Part shown: positions 1 through 12,999 of the stretch, piece after piece
Layout: each line of letters starts with the position of its first letter
Position numbering within the stretch: position 1 is the first letter of the stretch
Source of the DNA: Marinobacterium nitratireducens
GTDB taxonomy: Bacteria > Pseudomonadota > Gammaproteobacteria > Pseudomonadales > Balneatricaceae
Assembly: GCF_014645375.1 (NCBI RefSeq)
Contig: NZ_BMLT01000008.1
Location: forward strand, 1 to 64,000
Length of the DNA stretch: 64,000 bases
Reading direction: 5' to 3'
Program-made: the position numbers and the translations under genes
The notes under the pieces: model-generated
Database searches by the model: none
What the model was told of the DNA's origin: nothing
The model's input: the letters and a program-made list of their open reading frames with translations, nothing else

Positions 1-267
1 TTCTGGAAGGCACGCTGCCAACCGAGACCAATCGATCTGTACTGCGATCGATATTGCGGGTTCCCTGGCAACTGCTCCTGCGTTGCCAGGATTCCCGCCA
101 TCCATGGCGGTTACGCGATGCCCGGGCGGCTGGAGTAATTTCTAGGAAAGTGCCATTGCATCGCTAGACCCACCCTCCACTGCGATCGATATGATGGGTC
201 CACGATGCCCGGGCCGCGAGGCCAGCGATGCAACCCGTGCCATGACATCGCTTGACCCATCCTACAT
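1..267. repeat. Dispersed repeat family A, partial copy or copies
   Basis: Two occurrences of the core TGCGATCGATAT are seen, at about 40-51 and 182-193. The right end TGACCCATCCTACAT (253-267) nearly matches the right terminal repeat of the intact element at 36302-36568. The left end lies outside the window. A short piece of family C (CCGCCATCCATGGCGGTT, about 95-112) is embedded. No gene is visible before pyrG. Confidence 0.6.
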
Positions 268-272
268 GCCGA

Positions 273-301
273 TTGTTTGCCACAGGCTGTTTTGCTATCC
301 T
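273..301 (+). promoter_or_regulatory. Candidate sigma-70 promoter of pyrG
   Basis: TTGTTT (273-278) and TATCCT (296-301) are separated by exactly 17 bases and lie 62 bases before the pyrG start, just outside the repeat element. This is a pattern match only. Confidence 0.4.
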
Positions 302-305
302 GTAG

Positions 306-1985
<1,680 letters not shown>

Positions 1986-2039
1986 TCCCGAGGAGAGCTG
2001 GACGCTCGGAGTTCTCTTCGGGCGATAGAACCCTTTTGA

Positions 2040-3359
<1,320 letters not shown>

Positions 3360-3383
3360 AAAGTCCTGAGCTGCAGGCTGTAC

Positions 3384-3421
3384 GTAGGTTGGGTGGAGGT
3401 CCGCAGGACCGAAACCCAACA
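3384..3421. repeat. Short palindromic repeat, GTAGGTTGGGT / ACCCAAC type
   Basis: The sequence reads GTAGGTTGGGTGG...CCGAAACCCAAC, a hairpin with an inner stem GTCC-GCA-GGAC. The same ends occur downstream of rpoS at about 9328-9362. It lies 25 bases after the enolase stop and may help terminate or stabilise the eno transcript, although no T run follows. Confidence 0.6.
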
Positions 3422-3477
3422 ACGGCAAGCGGCACTTGCCGAACTTGCGGCTCGTGGCTTTTGCTGCTGGCAGCTCC

Positions 3478-3597
3478 GTAGGGTGCACAGAGCGCAGCGA
3501 ACTGCACCATGAAGATGGCACCTTTCGTTGGCATTTGCTCCTGCAATACCAAACTTCCCGCCATCCATGGCGGTTGCTGCGCTCAAGGCATCCTACG
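3478..3597. repeat. Dispersed repeat family C copy
   Basis: The unit runs from GTAGGGTGCACAGAGCGCAGCGAA to GCGCTCAAGGCATCCTACG and includes CCGCCATCCATGGCGG. Related copies are seen at 10313-10427, 28832-28951 and 38050-38184, all intergenic. The eno-ftsB gap (3360-3648) is filled mainly by this and the preceding hairpin. Confidence 0.6.
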
Positions 3598-3648
3598 CAT
3601 TCGGATAGCCCTCCGGGTTTGACGAATCAATCTTGGCTGGAGTCCCTC

Positions 3649-3930
3649 TTGTATCGCTGGATTGTTGTTTTGCTGATGCTGGCATTGATCGGACTGCAGT
3701 ACCGTCTTTGGTTCGGTGAAGCCAACGTGCGAGAGATCATCGCGCTGAAAGCGTCGATCAGTGAGCAGCGGCAAGCCAACGAGAAACTGCTGGAACGCAA
3801 CCGCCGGCTCGAAGCCGAGGTGCAGGATCTGAAGCAGGGGCTGGCTGCGCTCGAAGAGCGTGCCCGCAGCGAGATGGGGATGATCCGCAAGGACGAAACC
3901 TTCATCCAGCTAATCGAACCCCGGCAATGA
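3649..3930 (+). CDS. ftsB: Cell division protein FtsB
   Basis: FtsB is a small bitopic inner-membrane protein that forms the FtsQLB divisome complex. I chose the TTG at 3649 because GGAG (3639-3642) precedes it by six bases, and it gives 93 residues, close to the normal FtsB length. The open frame extends further upstream only through repeat DNA. Residues 3-20 form one membrane segment (RWIVVLLMLALIGLQYRLWF), followed by a coiled coil rich in Glu, Arg and Leu (about 28-70) and the typical end ERARSEMGMIRKDETFIQ. The stop overlaps the truD start by four bases; ispD and ispF, often found between them, are missing here. Confidence 0.93.
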   Translation: MYRWIVVLLMLALIGLQYRLWFGEANVREIIALKASISEQRQANEKLLERNRRLEAEVQDLKQGLAALEERARSEMGMIRKDETFIQLIEPRQ

Positions 3931-4997
3931 CAGACCAATCCCCCGAATTTTCCCGCCGCTTCGCCTGGCTCAACGGCGAACCCCAGATCAGCGCCACCTT
4001 CCGCAATGAGAACGCCGACTTCCAGGTTGTCGAGCAGCTCGGTTTCGAGCCCGAAGGCGAGGGCGAGCATGTCTTCCTCTACATTCGCAAGGACGGCGAG
4101 AACACCGACTGGGTGGCGCGGCAGCTGGCGGGCTTCTGCCAGGTATCGCCCCGCGAGGTGGGTTACGCCGGCAAGAAGGACCGCCACGCGATCACCGAAC
4201 AGTGGTTCAGCGTGCGTCTTGGCGTGCACCGCAATCTCAACTGGCAGCTGTTCGGCGGTGACAGCATTCAGGTGCTGAAGGCCGTGCGCCATCCGCGCAA
4301 GCTTCGTCTTGGCGTGCTGCGCGGCAATCGCTTCCGCTTACGCCTGTGCGACGTCACCGACATGGACGCGCTGGAAGCGCGATTCCTGCGTCTTGGCAGC
4401 GGTGTGCCGAACTATTTCGGTGAGCAGCGTTTCGGCTTCGATTTCGGCAACCTCGACAAGGGGCTTGCCTTGATTCGCGGCGAGCTGAAGGAGCGTCAGC
4501 GCCACAAGAAGGGGCTTTACATCTCTGCGGTGCGCTCCTGGCTGTTCAACCGTCTGCTATCGGAGCGCATCGATCAGGGGCTGTGGGAACGCATACTGCC
4601 CGGCGACGTGCTGATGCTGGATGGCAGCAACAGCTGCTTCACGGCGGACGACGACCTGCACGCCTTGCAGGCGCGTCTGGCCGGCGGTGACCTTGATTTG
4701 ACCGGGCCGCTGCCGGGAACTCCGGGGCGGCTGCTTGCGGGCGAGGCCCTGGAGTGGGAGAGCCGCACACTGGCGCCCTGGCAGTCGGTATCGGACGACC
4801 TCGAGAAGCTGGGACTGCGCTCCGAACGGCGTGCGTTGCGGTTGCGGCCTCGGGGACTTGCGATGGAGCGCGAATCTGATCGACAATGCTGGATTGAGTT
4901 CGAGCTTCCAGCCGGTGCTTTTGCCACCAGCGTGCTTCGGGAGTTGTGTCATCTATCTTTATCCCGCTCCGCAGGGGGCCTGAGCACTGATGATTAA
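3927..4997 (+). CDS. truD: tRNA pseudouridine(13) synthase TruD
   Basis: TruD isomerises uridine 13 of tRNA-Glu to pseudouridine. The 356-residue protein has the family motif GYAGKKDRHAITEQWFSV with the catalytic Asp at residue 85, and the later PNYFGEQRFG motif around residue 160. Its start overlaps the ftsB stop (ATGA) and its end overlaps surE by eight bases, so ftsB-truD-surE-pcm looks like one translationally coupled operon. Confidence 0.96.
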   Translation: MTDQSPEFSRRFAWLNGEPQISATFRNENADFQVVEQLGFEPEGEGEHVFLYIRKDGENTDWVARQLAGFCQVSPREVGYAGKKDRHAITEQWFSVRLGVHRNLNWQLFGGDSIQVLKAVRHPRKLRLGVLRGNRFRLRLCDVTDMDALEARFLRLGSGVPNYFGEQRFGFDFGNLDKGLALIRGELKERQRHKKGLYISAVRSWLFNRLLSERIDQGLWERILPGDVLMLDGSNSCFTADDDLHALQARLAGGDLDLTGPLPGTPGRLLAGEALEWESRTLAPWQSVSDDLEKLGLRSERRALRLRPRGLAMERESDRQCWIEFELPAGAFATSVLRELCHLSLSRSAGGLSTDD

Positions 4998-5742
4998 AGT
5001 ACTGATATCCAACGACGACGGCGTCTACGCACCGGGTCTCGCCGCACTGGCCGAGGCCATCTCGAAGGTCGCCGAAATCCAGGTCATAGCACCGGACCGC
5101 AACCGCAGCGGCGCCAGCAACTCCCTGACGCTGGATCGCCCGCTCGAAGCCCATACCCACCACAACGGCTTTATCAGCCTTAACGGCACGCCCACCGACT
5201 GCGTGCACATGGGGGTTTCGGGTATTTTCGGCATGGTGCCGGATCTGGTGGTTTCGGGTATCAATGCCGGCGCCAACCTCGGCGACGACGTCATCTACTC
5301 CGGCACCGTGGCCGCGGCGATGGAGGGGCGCTCGATGTCGTTGCCGCCGATCGCGGTATCGCTGGCCAGTTACCATCCGGAACACTATCGCACTGCGGCG
5401 CAGGTCGCGGCGATGCTGGTGCGCGATATCCAGCGCATCAACATGGCGCCGCGTACCGTGCTCAATGTCAACGTGCCGGATGTGCCGATGGACGATATTC
5501 AGGGCATTCATGTGACCCGGCTCGGCCATCGCGAGATGGCAAGCGGCCCGGTCGCGGCGGTCGATCCGCGTGGCTGCACACGTTACTGGGTGGCCGGTGC
5601 CGGCAAGGTGGCGGATCGCGATCCGGGTACCGATTTCCATGCCATCGAGCAGAAGTACGTTTCGATCACCCCGATCCAGATCGACATGACCCAGTATTCC
5701 GGCATGGACAATCTGGCAGGCTGGCTTGAGGAGCTGCAGTGA
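4990..5742 (+). CDS. surE: 5'/3'-nucleotidase SurE
   Basis: SurE is a metal-dependent nucleoside monophosphate phosphatase linked to stationary-phase survival. The 250 residues start with the family motif [11 protein letters not shown], whose Asp pair (residues 8-9) binds the metal, followed by [12 protein letters not shown] and [19 protein letters not shown]. It overlaps truD by eight bases and the GTG start of pcm by four. The pairing surE-pcm-nlpD-rpoS is conserved in gammaproteobacteria. Confidence 0.97.
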   Translation: MIKVLISNDDGVYAPGLAALAEAISKVAEIQVIAPDRNRSGASNSLTLDRPLEAHTHHNGFISLNGTPTDCVHMGVSGIFGMVPDLVVSGINAGANLGDDVIYSGTVAAAMEGRSMSLPPIAVSLASYHPEHYRTAAQVAAMLVRDIQRINMAPRTVLNVNVPDVPMDDIQGIHVTRLGHREMASGPVAAVDPRGCTRYWVAGAGKVADRDPGTDFHAIEQKYVSITPIQIDMTQYSGMDNLAGWLEELQ

Positions 5743-6407
5743 GCGACGTCAATCTGCAGGGTATCGGCATGACCTCCAGGCGCACACGCGAGCGCCTGAC
5801 AGCCCGGTTGCGGGAGCAGGGCATCGGCAACGAGGCGGTCCTCGAGGCCATTCGCGACACGCCGCGGCACATTTTTATCGACGAGGCGCTGTCACACCGG
5901 GCGTATGAAGACACCTCCCTGCCGATCGGTTTCAATCAGACCATTTCCCAGCCCTTTATCGTTGCACGCATGACCGAGCTGCTGCTCGAGGACGGGCCCT
6001 GCGAGCGGGTGCTGGAAGTGGGCACCGGGTCAGGATACCAGACTGCCATTCTGGCGGCGCTGACGGGGCATGTGTACAGCCTCGAGCGTATCCGGCCGCT
6101 GCAGGAAAAGGCGCGCAAGCGCATGAGCCTGCTGAAGTTTCACAATGTGCAGATGCGTCACAGCGATGGTTTCCTGGGCTGGCCGGCGCAGGCGCCGTTC
6201 GACGGTATCCTGGTGGCTGCGGCACCGGAGTCGGTGCCGGACGATCTGCTGCAGCAGCTGGCTATCGGTGGACGGCTGGTGATTCCCGTTGGCGGCAGCC
6301 ATGGTCAGGAGCTCAAGCGTATCCGCCGCCTGGGAGACGATGAGTTCGAAACCGAGGTGCTTCAAACCGTCAAATTCGTGCCGCTGGTCGGGGGCGTCGT
6401 CCGCTGA
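5739..6407 (+). CDS. pcm: Protein-L-isoaspartate O-methyltransferase
   Basis: Pcm repairs isoaspartyl residues in aged proteins with S-adenosylmethionine. The SAM site EVGTGSGYQ is at residues 93-101, and [13 protein letters not shown] matches the family. Two starts are possible. GTG 5739 has a strong GAGGAG five bases upstream and overlaps surE. ATG 5769 ([10 protein letters not shown]) matches the Pseudomonas N-terminus. I keep the first because of its ribosome site; the second would give 212 residues. Confidence 0.95.
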   Translation: MSDVNLQGIGMTSRRTRERLTARLREQGIGNEAVLEAIRDTPRHIFIDEALSHRAYEDTSLPIGFNQTISQPFIVARMTELLLEDGPCERVLEVGTGSGYQTAILAALTGHVYSLERIRPLQEKARKRMSLLKFHNVQMRHSDGFLGWPAQAPFDGILVAAAPESVPDDLLQQLAIGGRLVIPVGGSHGQELKRIRRLGDDEFETEVLQTVKFVPLVGGVVR

Positions 6408-6490
6408 GCGTGCCGGGAACCGGAAGCCGTTTTTCTGATCTCAACAGTGCCGCCGCTCCGGGATGGGGTGGCGATGATCAAGGGAGTTCC

Positions 6491-7432
6491 ATGAAGCAGT
6501 CGCGTAATGGGTTGCAATACCTGTTGCTGGCCGCCCGTGGCATGCTCATGGGGGCCGCCGACGCGGTCCCTGGCGTGTCCGGCGGTACTATCGCCTTTAT
6601 CACCGGCATTTACGAAGAGCTGATCCATTCGCTGCGCCAGTTCGATCTCGACGCGCTCAGGCTGCTGTTGCGCAGGGGGCCGGTCGCCGCCTGGCGCCAC
6701 GTCAACGGGACCTTCCTGCTGGTGCTGCTGAGCGGCATTCTGCTGAGCCTTTTGAGCCTCTCGCGCCTGGTGCTGTTTCTGCTCGACGCCTACCCCGAGC
6801 TGCTGTGGGCGTTCTTCTTCGGCCTGATCGTCGCCTCAACCTGGAGCCTGTGCCGTTCGATCCCTACCTGGCGCAGCCACGTGCTGGTTTCATTCGCGAC
6901 CGGCGCGGTGCTTGCCTTCGCGGTCACCCGACTGGCGCCGTCCCCGCTGGAGGCCTCGCCGCCGGCATTTTTCTTTTCCGGCATGATTGCCATCTGCGCC
7001 ATGATCCTGCCCGGGATTTCCGGCAGTTTCATTCTCCTGCTGCTGGGTATGTATGCCCCGGTGATGCTGGCCATTCAGCACCTGGAACTGGGTGTGCTGG
7101 GGCTGTTCGCCGCCGGGGCGGTCATCGGTCTGCTGGGGTTCGCCCGGGTGCTGGACTGGGCTTTCAGCCATCATCGCACCACCACCCTGGCGCTGCTGGG
7201 CGGCGTGCTGCTCGGTTCGCTGAACAAGGTCTGGCCGTGGAAATACACCACCGCCTACACCATCGGCAAGCATGGCGGCGAGATTCCTCTGGCGCAGGAA
7301 AATGTGCTGCCCGGCAGCTATCAGGGGCTGACGGGACAGGAGCCCTATGTGCTGGCGGCGTTTGGCCTGATGCTGCTGGGGGCATTCCTGGTGCTGGCGC
7401 TGGACCATTTCGGTCGCACGGGACGGGCATGA
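6491..7432 (+). CDS. DUF368 family membrane protein (PopT-type polyprenyl-phosphate transporter)
   Basis: This polytopic inner-membrane protein has about eight to ten hydrophobic segments. It carries the DUF368 hallmarks GMLMGAADAVPGVSGGTIAF near the N-terminus and AICAMILPGISGSFILLLLG in the middle. The repeated PGxSG motif is diagnostic. DUF368 proteins (PopT) have been described as recycling undecaprenyl phosphate across the membrane. I chose the ATG at 6491 because GGGAG lies just before it and it removes a non-hydrophobic, non-conserved leader. The gene sits between pcm and nlpD, which are usually adjacent, so it is an insertion in a conserved operon. The family call is firm; the substrate is inferred from the family. 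Confidence 0.88.
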   Translation: MKQSRNGLQYLLLAARGMLMGAADAVPGVSGGTIAFITGIYEELIHSLRQFDLDALRLLLRRGPVAAWRHVNGTFLLVLLSGILLSLLSLSRLVLFLLDAYPELLWAFFFGLIVASTWSLCRSIPTWRSHVLVSFATGAVLAFAVTRLAPSPLEASPPAFFFSGMIAICAMILPGISGSFILLLLGMYAPVMLAIQHLELGVLGLFAAGAVIGLLGFARVLDWAFSHHRTTTLALLGGVLLGSLNKVWPWKYTTAYTIGKHGGEIPLAQENVLPGSYQGLTGQEPYVLAAFGLMLLGAFLVLALDHFGRTGRA

Positions 7433-7445
7433 ACGGGAGCGGTTG

Positions 7446-8231
7446 ATGCGTAGCATCAGGGGATTGCTGTTGCTGGTCGCGCTGTCAGGGCTGGTAGCCT
7501 GCAGCGGCGGCTATGCGCCCGTGTCCGAACGTTCCATCAACAGCCAGCCGTTACCGGCCTCCGGTTACTACAGCGTGCGCTCCGGCGACACCCTCTACTC
7601 GATCGCCTGGCGTTACAATCTCGATTACCGGGAGCTGGCCCGTCTTAACGGCATCGATTCCCGCTACCTCATCTATCCCGGGCAGCGTTTGCGGCTGCAA
7701 AGCGCATCGGCCGCTGTCACCAAACCATCATCGACATCGGCTACTGTCGCGAAAAAAGCCCCGGCAGCGCAGCCCGTCAAAGTCACCAAACCGGAGCCGC
7801 CCAGGCCCAGGCTTGCCGACAGCGCCGGAACCCGAGGCGGGGATACGTCCTCAAAGACAGTAACGAAGCCCGTTGCACTGGAGTGGCGCTGGCCGTCCAG
7901 TGGCACGGTACTGACCCGTTTTTCGGGTAAGGGCATCGATATCGCGGGCAAGGCAGGCGATCCGGTGCTGGCGGCAGGGCCCGGGCGGGTGGTGTACGCC
8001 GGTGACGGCTTGCGTGGTTATGGAAATTTGGTGATCATCAACCATAATCAAGAGTTCCTCAGCGCATACGCGCATAACAGTCGCGTATTCGTAAAAGAAA
8101 ATGATATGGTTAAAAGCGGCGAAAAAATCGCCGAAATTGGAAGCAGCGGTGCAGCCAGGGAGATGCTCCATTTCGAGATCAGGCGAGACGGGCAGCCGGT
8201 AGATCCGTTGCAATACTTACCAAAGCGCTAA
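7446..8231 (+). CDS. nlpD: Lipoprotein NlpD, LysM and degenerate M23 domain amidase activator
   Basis: NlpD is an outer-membrane lipoprotein that activates the septal amidase AmiC. The 261 residues begin with a lipoprotein signal and lipobox LVAC, putting the lipidated Cys at residue 19. A LysM domain (about 37-82, YYSVRSGDTLYSIAWRYN) binds peptidoglycan, a Pro/Lys/Thr-rich linker follows, and a C-terminal LytM/M23 domain covers about 150-258. The first catalytic His of active M23 enzymes is missing (KGIDIAGKAG), as expected for NlpD regulators. I chose ATG 7446 over the adjacent TTG 7443. As in relatives, an rpoS promoter may lie inside this gene. Confidence 0.95.
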   Translation: MRSIRGLLLLVALSGLVACSGGYAPVSERSINSQPLPASGYYSVRSGDTLYSIAWRYNLDYRELARLNGIDSRYLIYPGQRLRLQSASAAVTKPSSTSATVAKKAPAAQPVKVTKPEPPRPRLADSAGTRGGDTSSKTVTKPVALEWRWPSSGTVLTRFSGKGIDIAGKAGDPVLAAGPGRVVYAGDGLRGYGNLVIINHNQEFLSAYAHNSRVFVKENDMVKSGEKIAEIGSSGAAREMLHFEIRRDGQPVDPLQYLPKR

Positions 8232-8276
8232 CAACAAAAATAACGAAAGTGCCAGAATGGCAGTGGGGTTGGGAGT

Positions 8277-9320
8277 ATGGAAAACGTTGATAATAAGGAT
8301 TATGAGGTATCAGAAGACGTCTTCGAGCGCGATTTCGACGACGATGACTCCGCAGACGATGCCGATGAAAGCACCGAAACCCGGAGCGCGTCCGACAATG
8401 ACAGTGACGACGATGACGAGGAACCGGAGTTCCTGAACAGCGGGCGGGGGCGTGGCAGCCTGGCCCACAAGGATCTGATGAATGCCAAGTCGCTGGATGC
8501 GACGCAACTGTATCTGAACGAGATCGGTTTTTCGCCGTTGCTGACGGCCGAAGAAGAGGTCTACTATTCCCGCCTGGCACTCAAGGGTTGTGAAGCGTCG
8601 CGCAAGCGCATGATCGAAAGCAACCTGCGGCTGGTGGTCAAGATTGCTCGCCGTTATCTCAATCGCGGTCTGTCGCTGCTCGACCTGATCGAAGAGGGCA
8701 ATCTCGGTCTGATTCGTGCGGTCGAAAAGTTCGATCCCGAGCGTGGATTCCGCTTTTCTACCTACGCGACCTGGTGGATCCGTCAGACCATCGAGCGCGC
8801 CATCATGAACCAGACGCGCACCATTCGCCTGCCGATTCACGTGGTCAAGGAACTCAACGTCTACCTGCGCGTGGCGCGGGAGCTGGCGCAGAAACTGGAT
8901 CACGAACCCTCGGCCGAGGAAATCGCCGCCAAGGTCGACAAACCGGTCGAGACCGTGGAGCGGATGCTGGGTCTGAACGAGCGCATCAGCTCGGTCGACA
9001 TCCCGGTCGGCAAGGACTACGACAAATCTCTGCTCGATACGATTCCCGACCAGGAAACCTCGGATCCGGCCAGCCTGCTGCAAAGCACCAACATCAGCGG
9101 CAACCTCGAGAAATGGCTGAATGCGCTGCCGGACAAGCATGCCGAGGTGCTGTCGCGCCGTTTCGGACTGCGCGGTTACGAAATGAGCACCCTGGAGGAG
9201 GTCGGCAGCGAAATCGGCCTGACCCGTGAGCGGGTGCGTCAGATTCAGGTCGAGGCGCTGCGCAAGCTGCGCGAGATCGTCGAGAAGAACGGTCTGACCG
9301 GCGAGGATCTGCTTAAATAG
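8277..9320 (+). CDS. rpoS: Stationary-phase sigma factor RpoS
   Basis: RpoS directs RNA polymerase to stress and stationary-phase promoters. The 347 residues start with a strongly acidic segment (about 1-50, rich in Asp and Glu). Sigma region 1.2/2 follows, with [22 protein letters not shown] and [17 protein letters not shown]. Region 4 (about 265-335) ends in the helix-turn-helix [20 protein letters not shown]. It follows nlpD by 45 bases, with GGGAG before the ATG. Length and domains are normal apart from a rather long acidic N-terminus. Confidence 0.98.
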   Translation: MENVDNKDYEVSEDVFERDFDDDDSADDADESTETRSASDNDSDDDDEEPEFLNSGRGRGSLAHKDLMNAKSLDATQLYLNEIGFSPLLTAEEEVYYSRLALKGCEASRKRMIESNLRLVVKIARRYLNRGLSLLDLIEEGNLGLIRAVEKFDPERGFRFSTYATWWIRQTIERAIMNQTRTIRLPIHVVKELNVYLRVARELAQKLDHEPSAEEIAAKVDKPVETVERMLGLNERISSVDIPVGKDYDKSLLDTIPDQETSDPASLLQSTNISGNLEKWLNALPDKHAEVLSRRFGLRGYEMSTLEEVGSEIGLTRERVRQIQVEALRKLREIVEKNGLTGEDLLK

Positions 9321-9327
9321 CTTTTCG

Positions 9328-9610
9328 TAGGTTGGGTGGAGTGACGGAGGAACGAAACCCAACAAAGGATGTTTCGGGAGGGTGCCTTGCCACCCGAAGC
9401 CAATCGATCTGCACTGCGATCGATATGGCGGGTTAGGTGTAGGTTGGGTCTAGCGGCGAAGCCGCGTAACCCAACAGTGTAGGTTTCGGGGCGGCACAAT
9501 GCCGGCCGATATCAATCGACCTGAAACGCGATCGATATGATGGGGCCGCGATGCCCGAACGACGAAGCAGCGGTGCGCCTGTACCGATGCATCGCTTGTC
9601 CCATCCTACC
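9328..9610. repeat. Dispersed repeat family A, composite copy downstream of rpoS
   Basis: Starts with GTAGGTTGGGTGGAG and ends with CCCATCCTACC. It contains the core GCGATCGATATGGCGGGT or close variants at about 9416, 9530 and 9611, plus an inner GTAGGTTGGGTCTAGCGGC...GCCGCGTAACCCAAC hairpin. Together with flanking DNA it fills the 413-base gap between the convergent rpoS and fdxA genes. The sRNA RsmZ lies here in Pseudomonas; I see no clear RsmZ-like array of GGA hairpins. Confidence 0.6.
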
Positions 9611-9733
9611 TGCGATCGATATGGCGGGTCACGGCGCGGTCGACATCGGCTCGAAGCGGAAAGCCGGCGGGTTCGCGCCTTCACCCACCCTCCGGTTCGT
9701 GCCTTCGATATTCCCCGTAGCTACGTTTGACCG

Positions 9734-10057
9734 TCATCGCTCCAGATACTTCAGCTTATCCTCCTTGCCGTTCCAGTCCTCGGCATCGTCCAGCGGTGCT
9801 TTGCGCTCGGTGATGTTGGGCCAGACCTCGGCCAGCTCCGCATTGAGCTCTACATAGGGCTGCTGGGCATCGCTGAGGTCGTCCTCGTGCAGGATCGCAT
9901 CCGCCGGGCATTCAGGCTCGCAGAGTCCGCAGTCGATGCACTCGTCCGGGTGTATCACCAGAAAGTTCGGTCCCTCGTAGAAGCAGTCGACCGGGCAGAC
10001 CTCGACACAATCCGTGTATTTGCAACGAATGCAGTTCTCTGTAACGACATATGTCAT
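9734..10057 (-). CDS. fdxA: Seven-iron ferredoxin FdxA
   Basis: A small cytoplasmic electron carrier with one [3Fe-4S] and one [4Fe-4S] cluster. The 107 residues begin [29 protein letters not shown] and contain the second motif [12 protein letters not shown] (about 40-51). The C-terminal third is the usual non-cluster extension. I chose the start at 10057 from the family N-terminus; GGGAG lies nine bases upstream, and the upstream extension of the frame is repeat DNA. The order rpoS-fdxA-mutS matches Pseudomonas. Confidence 0.96.
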   Translation of the reverse strand: MTYVVTENCIRCKYTDCVEVCPVDCFYEGPNFLVIHPDECIDCGLCEPECPADAILHEDDLSDAQQPYVELNAELAEVWPNITERKAPLDDAEDWNGKEDKLKYLER

Positions 10058-10422
10058 GGCGCGCGGCTCCCGTGGCTGGCGGACTTTGGCTGCAGTATAG
10101 ACGCAGGCGCCGGGTAGCCAAACTTGCAGGCATTTCCACGCGAGGAATCGGACTGGCATCCTGTTGGATTGATTCGCGGCGGGGCGCCGTTCCCACGGGA
10201 ACCGGTTATTAGGCACCATCCGTAGGAGGCGCGCCCTCGCGGCGAAGCTTTTGATGTTGCTCCGGCTGTTCGCGGCGGAGCGCCGTTCCTGCCTGTGCAC
10301 GAGCCTTTGCTGAGTTGCCTGGGGCGTACCGAGCGAAGCGACCGCCATGGACGGTGGATGTAGGAGCGAATGCCGTCGAACTGCGCCTTGAAGCGGCACG
10401 TTTCGCTATCGCTCAAGGCGCC
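10058..10422. repeat. Repeat-filled gap between mutS and fdxA
   Basis: This 365-base stretch has no gene. It holds family B palindromes (10160-10200, reading GATTCGCGGCGGGGCGCCGTTCCC, and 10222-10292, GTAGGAGGCGCGCCCTCGCGGCGAA to GCGCCGTTCCTGCC). A family C copy follows at about 10313-10427 and reaches into the last bases of the mutS frame. Confidence 0.6.
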
Positions 10423-12999
10423 CTACACCTTGCTGAGCTGTTTCAGCTCGTACAGCAGTTCCAGCGCCTGGCGCGGCGTCAGGTCGTCGGGGTCAACGTC
10501 GCCGAGACGGACCAGTGCCGGGTCCGGTTCCGCCGGCTGGGCGAACAGGTCGCTTTGCACCGGTGCCGACTGACCCTTGAGCATCTGGCTCGATTCCTGC
10601 TCGAGACCGATCAGCTTGGTCCGCGCCTGCTGGATCACGGGTTTGGGAATGCCGGCCAGCTGCGCGACCTGCAGGCCGTAACTCTGACTCGCCGGGCCTT
10701 CGCGCACTTCGTGCATGAAGACGATATGGTCGTTGTGCTCGACTGCGGTCAGGTGCACGTTGAACACGCCCGGCGACTGCTCCGGCAGGCTGGTAAGCTC
10801 GAAGTAGTGCGTCGCGAACAGTGTCAGGGCACCGACTTCGTCGGCCAGGTGGCGGGCGCAGGACCACGCCAGCGAGAGACCGTCGAAGGTGCTGGTGCCG
10901 CGTCCGACCTCGTCCATCAGCACCAGACTCCGGTGGCTGGCGTTGTGCAGGATGTTGGCCGTTTCGGTCATCTCGACCATGAAGGTCGAGCGGCCGCCCG
11001 CCAGGTCGTCGGAGGAACCCATGCGGGTGAAGATGCGGTCGACGATGCCGATGGTCGCCTCGCTGGCGGGCACGAAGCTGCCGATATGGGCCAATAGCGT
11101 GATCAGCGCGGCCTGGCGCATATAGGTGGACTTACCGCCCATGTTCGGGCCGGTGATGATCAGCATGCGGCGCTCGGGATCGAGCTGCAGGTCATTGGCG
11201 ACGAAAGGCTCCTCCATCACCGCCTCGACCACCGGGTGGCGGCCACCGCTGATCTGCAGGCCCGGCTCCTCGGTCAGCGCCGGTGCGGTGAAGTTGAGAC
11301 TCAGCGCGCGTTCGGCGAGGTTGTTCAGCACATCGAGCTCGGCGATGGCGGCGGCGCTGTCCTGCAGTGGCGCCAGTTGCGCGGCCACTGTCTCGACCAG
11401 CTCCTCGTACAGCGCCTTTTCCCTTGCCAGCGCGCGGCTTTTGGCGCTCAGGGCCTTGTCTTCGAACTCCTTCAGCTCCGGCGTGATGAAGCGTTCGGCG
11501 TTTTTCAGTGTCTGGCGGCGGATATAGTCCGCGGGCACGTCCTTGGCCTGGGCCTTGGAAACCTCGATGTAGTATCCGTGTACCCGGTTGTAGCCGACCT
11601 TGAGCGTGCTCATGCCGGTTTCCTCACGCTCGCGGGTCTCGATCTGCACCAGGTAGTCACCGGCGTTCTCGCTGATCGAGCGCAGCTCGTCGAGCTCTCC
11701 GTCGAAGCCCTCGGCGATAACGCCGCCGTCACGGATCACCACCGGCGGGTTGTCGATCACCGCGCGGGCGAGCAGGTCGGCCAGTTGCGGGAATTCGGCG
11801 ATCTGGGTCGCGAGTTCCGCGACATGGGGGCAGTCGCTTTCGGCGGTCAGTCGCTGCAACTCCGGCAGCACCCTGAGGGCGTTTTTCAGCCGCTCCAGAT
11901 CCCGGGGCCGCGCCGAGCGCAGCGCCACGCGTGAGAGGATGCGCTCGACATCGCCGATCTGCTTGAGCAGGGGCGCGATATCCTCGAAGCGGTAGTCCAG
12001 CTGCAACCAGTGAATCGACTGCTGTCGCGCCAGCAGCGTATTGCGGCAACGCAGCGGGCGGTTGAGCCAGCGCCGCAGCAGCCGACTGCCCATCGCGGTG
12101 CGGGCCCTGTCGAGGACCGCGGCCAGGGTATTCTCCCGACCGCCCGCCAGGTTCAGATCGATTTCCAGATTGCGCCGGGTTGAGGCGTCGAGCAACACGC
12201 TGTCGTTCTGCTGCTCGACCTGGATGCGGCGGATATGCGGCAGCGCGCTGCGCTGGGTGTCGCGGGCGTACTGCAACAGGCAGCCGGCCGCCGCCAGCGC
12301 CACCGGCAGGTGGTCGCAGCCGAAACCGGACAGATCGTGGGTGTTGAACTGCTGACACAGCAGCCGCTCGGCGGTATCGAACTCGAAATGCCAGGGCGCC
12401 TGCGGGCGCTGGCCCTTGCGACCGTCGAGCAGAGGCGCCATCGGGCTGTCCTCGTTGTACAGAATCTCGGCGGGCTTCAGGCGCTCGAGTTCGGCCCGCA
12501 AGCCTTCGCCGCCTTCGACCTGCATCAGGCTGAAGCGGCCGGCGCTGAGGTCGAGAATCGCGATGCCGATGGCGTCTCCGTGCTGATCCAGCGCCACCAG
12601 AAGGTTGTCGCGATGCTCGTCGAGCAGGGATTCGTCGGTCAGGGTGCCCGGCGTGACGATCCGCATCACCTTGCGCTCCACCGGGCCCTTGCTGGTCGCC
12701 GGATCGCCGATCTGCTCGCAGATCGCCACCGACTCACCGGCGCGCACGATCTTGGCGATATAGCCGTCGGCGGAATGGTAAGGGATCCCCGCCATCGGAA
12801 TCGGGTTGCCACCGGACTTGCCGCGGGCTGTCAGCGAGATATCGAGCAGCTCCGCGGCCTTTTTGGCGTCATCGTAGAACAGCTCGTAGAAATCGCCCAT
12901 GCGATAGAACAGCAACTGATCCGGATGCTGCGATTTGAGACGCAGGTACTGCTGCATCATGGGGGTGTGTTGCTCGAAATTGCTGGGCAGGCTGCTCAT
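10423..12999 (-). CDS. mutS: DNA mismatch repair protein MutS
   Basis: MutS recognises mismatches and small loops and starts methyl-directed repair with MutL. The 858-residue protein has the mismatch-binding Phe-X-Glu motif in GDFYELF (about residues 36-42) and the Walker A motif GPNMGGKST at 617-625. [12 protein letters not shown] and the ATHYFELT segment follow, and the C-terminal tail ends in a helical tetramerisation region. Full length with no anomaly; intact mismatch repair is expected. Confidence 0.98.
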   Translation of the reverse strand: MSSLPSNFEQHTPMMQQYLRLKSQHPDQLLFYRMGDFYELFYDDAKKAAELLDISLTARGKSGGNPIPMAGIPYHSADGYIAKIVRAGESVAICEQIGDPATSKGPVERKVMRIVTPGTLTDESLLDEHRDNLLVALDQHGDAIGIAILDLSAGRFSLMQVEGGEGLRAELERLKPAEILYNEDSPMAPLLDGRKGQRPQAPWHFEFDTAERLLCQQFNTHDLSGFGCDHLPVALAAAGCLLQYARDTQRSALPHIRRIQVEQQNDSVLLDASTRRNLEIDLNLAGGRENTLAAVLDRARTAMGSRLLRRWLNRPLRCRNTLLARQQSIHWLQLDYRFEDIAPLLKQIGDVERILSRVALRSARPRDLERLKNALRVLPELQRLTAESDCPHVAELATQIAEFPQLADLLARAVIDNPPVVIRDGGVIAEGFDGELDELRSISENAGDYLVQIETREREETGMSTLKVGYNRVHGYYIEVSKAQAKDVPADYIRRQTLKNAERFITPELKEFEDKALSAKSRALAREKALYEELVETVAAQLAPLQDSAAAIAELDVLNNLAERALSLNFTAPALTEEPGLQISGGRHPVVEAVMEEPFVANDLQLDPERRMLIITGPNMGGKSTYMRQAALITLLAHIGSFVPASEATIGIVDRIFTRMGSSDDLAGGRSTFMVEMTETANILHNASHRSLVLMDEVGRGTSTFDGLSLAWSCARHLADEVGALTLFATHYFELTSLPEQSPGVFNVHLTAVEHNDHIVFMHEVREGPASQSYGLQVAQLAGIPKPVIQQARTKLIGLEQESSQMLKGQSAPVQSDLFAQPAEPDPALVRLGDVDPDDLTPRQALELLYELKQLSKV

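Noticed and set aside
9321-9733. An RsmZ-like small RNA downstream of rpoS
   Set aside because: The gap matches repeat family A; the GGA triplets present are part of the repeats and do not form a series of exposed hairpin loops.
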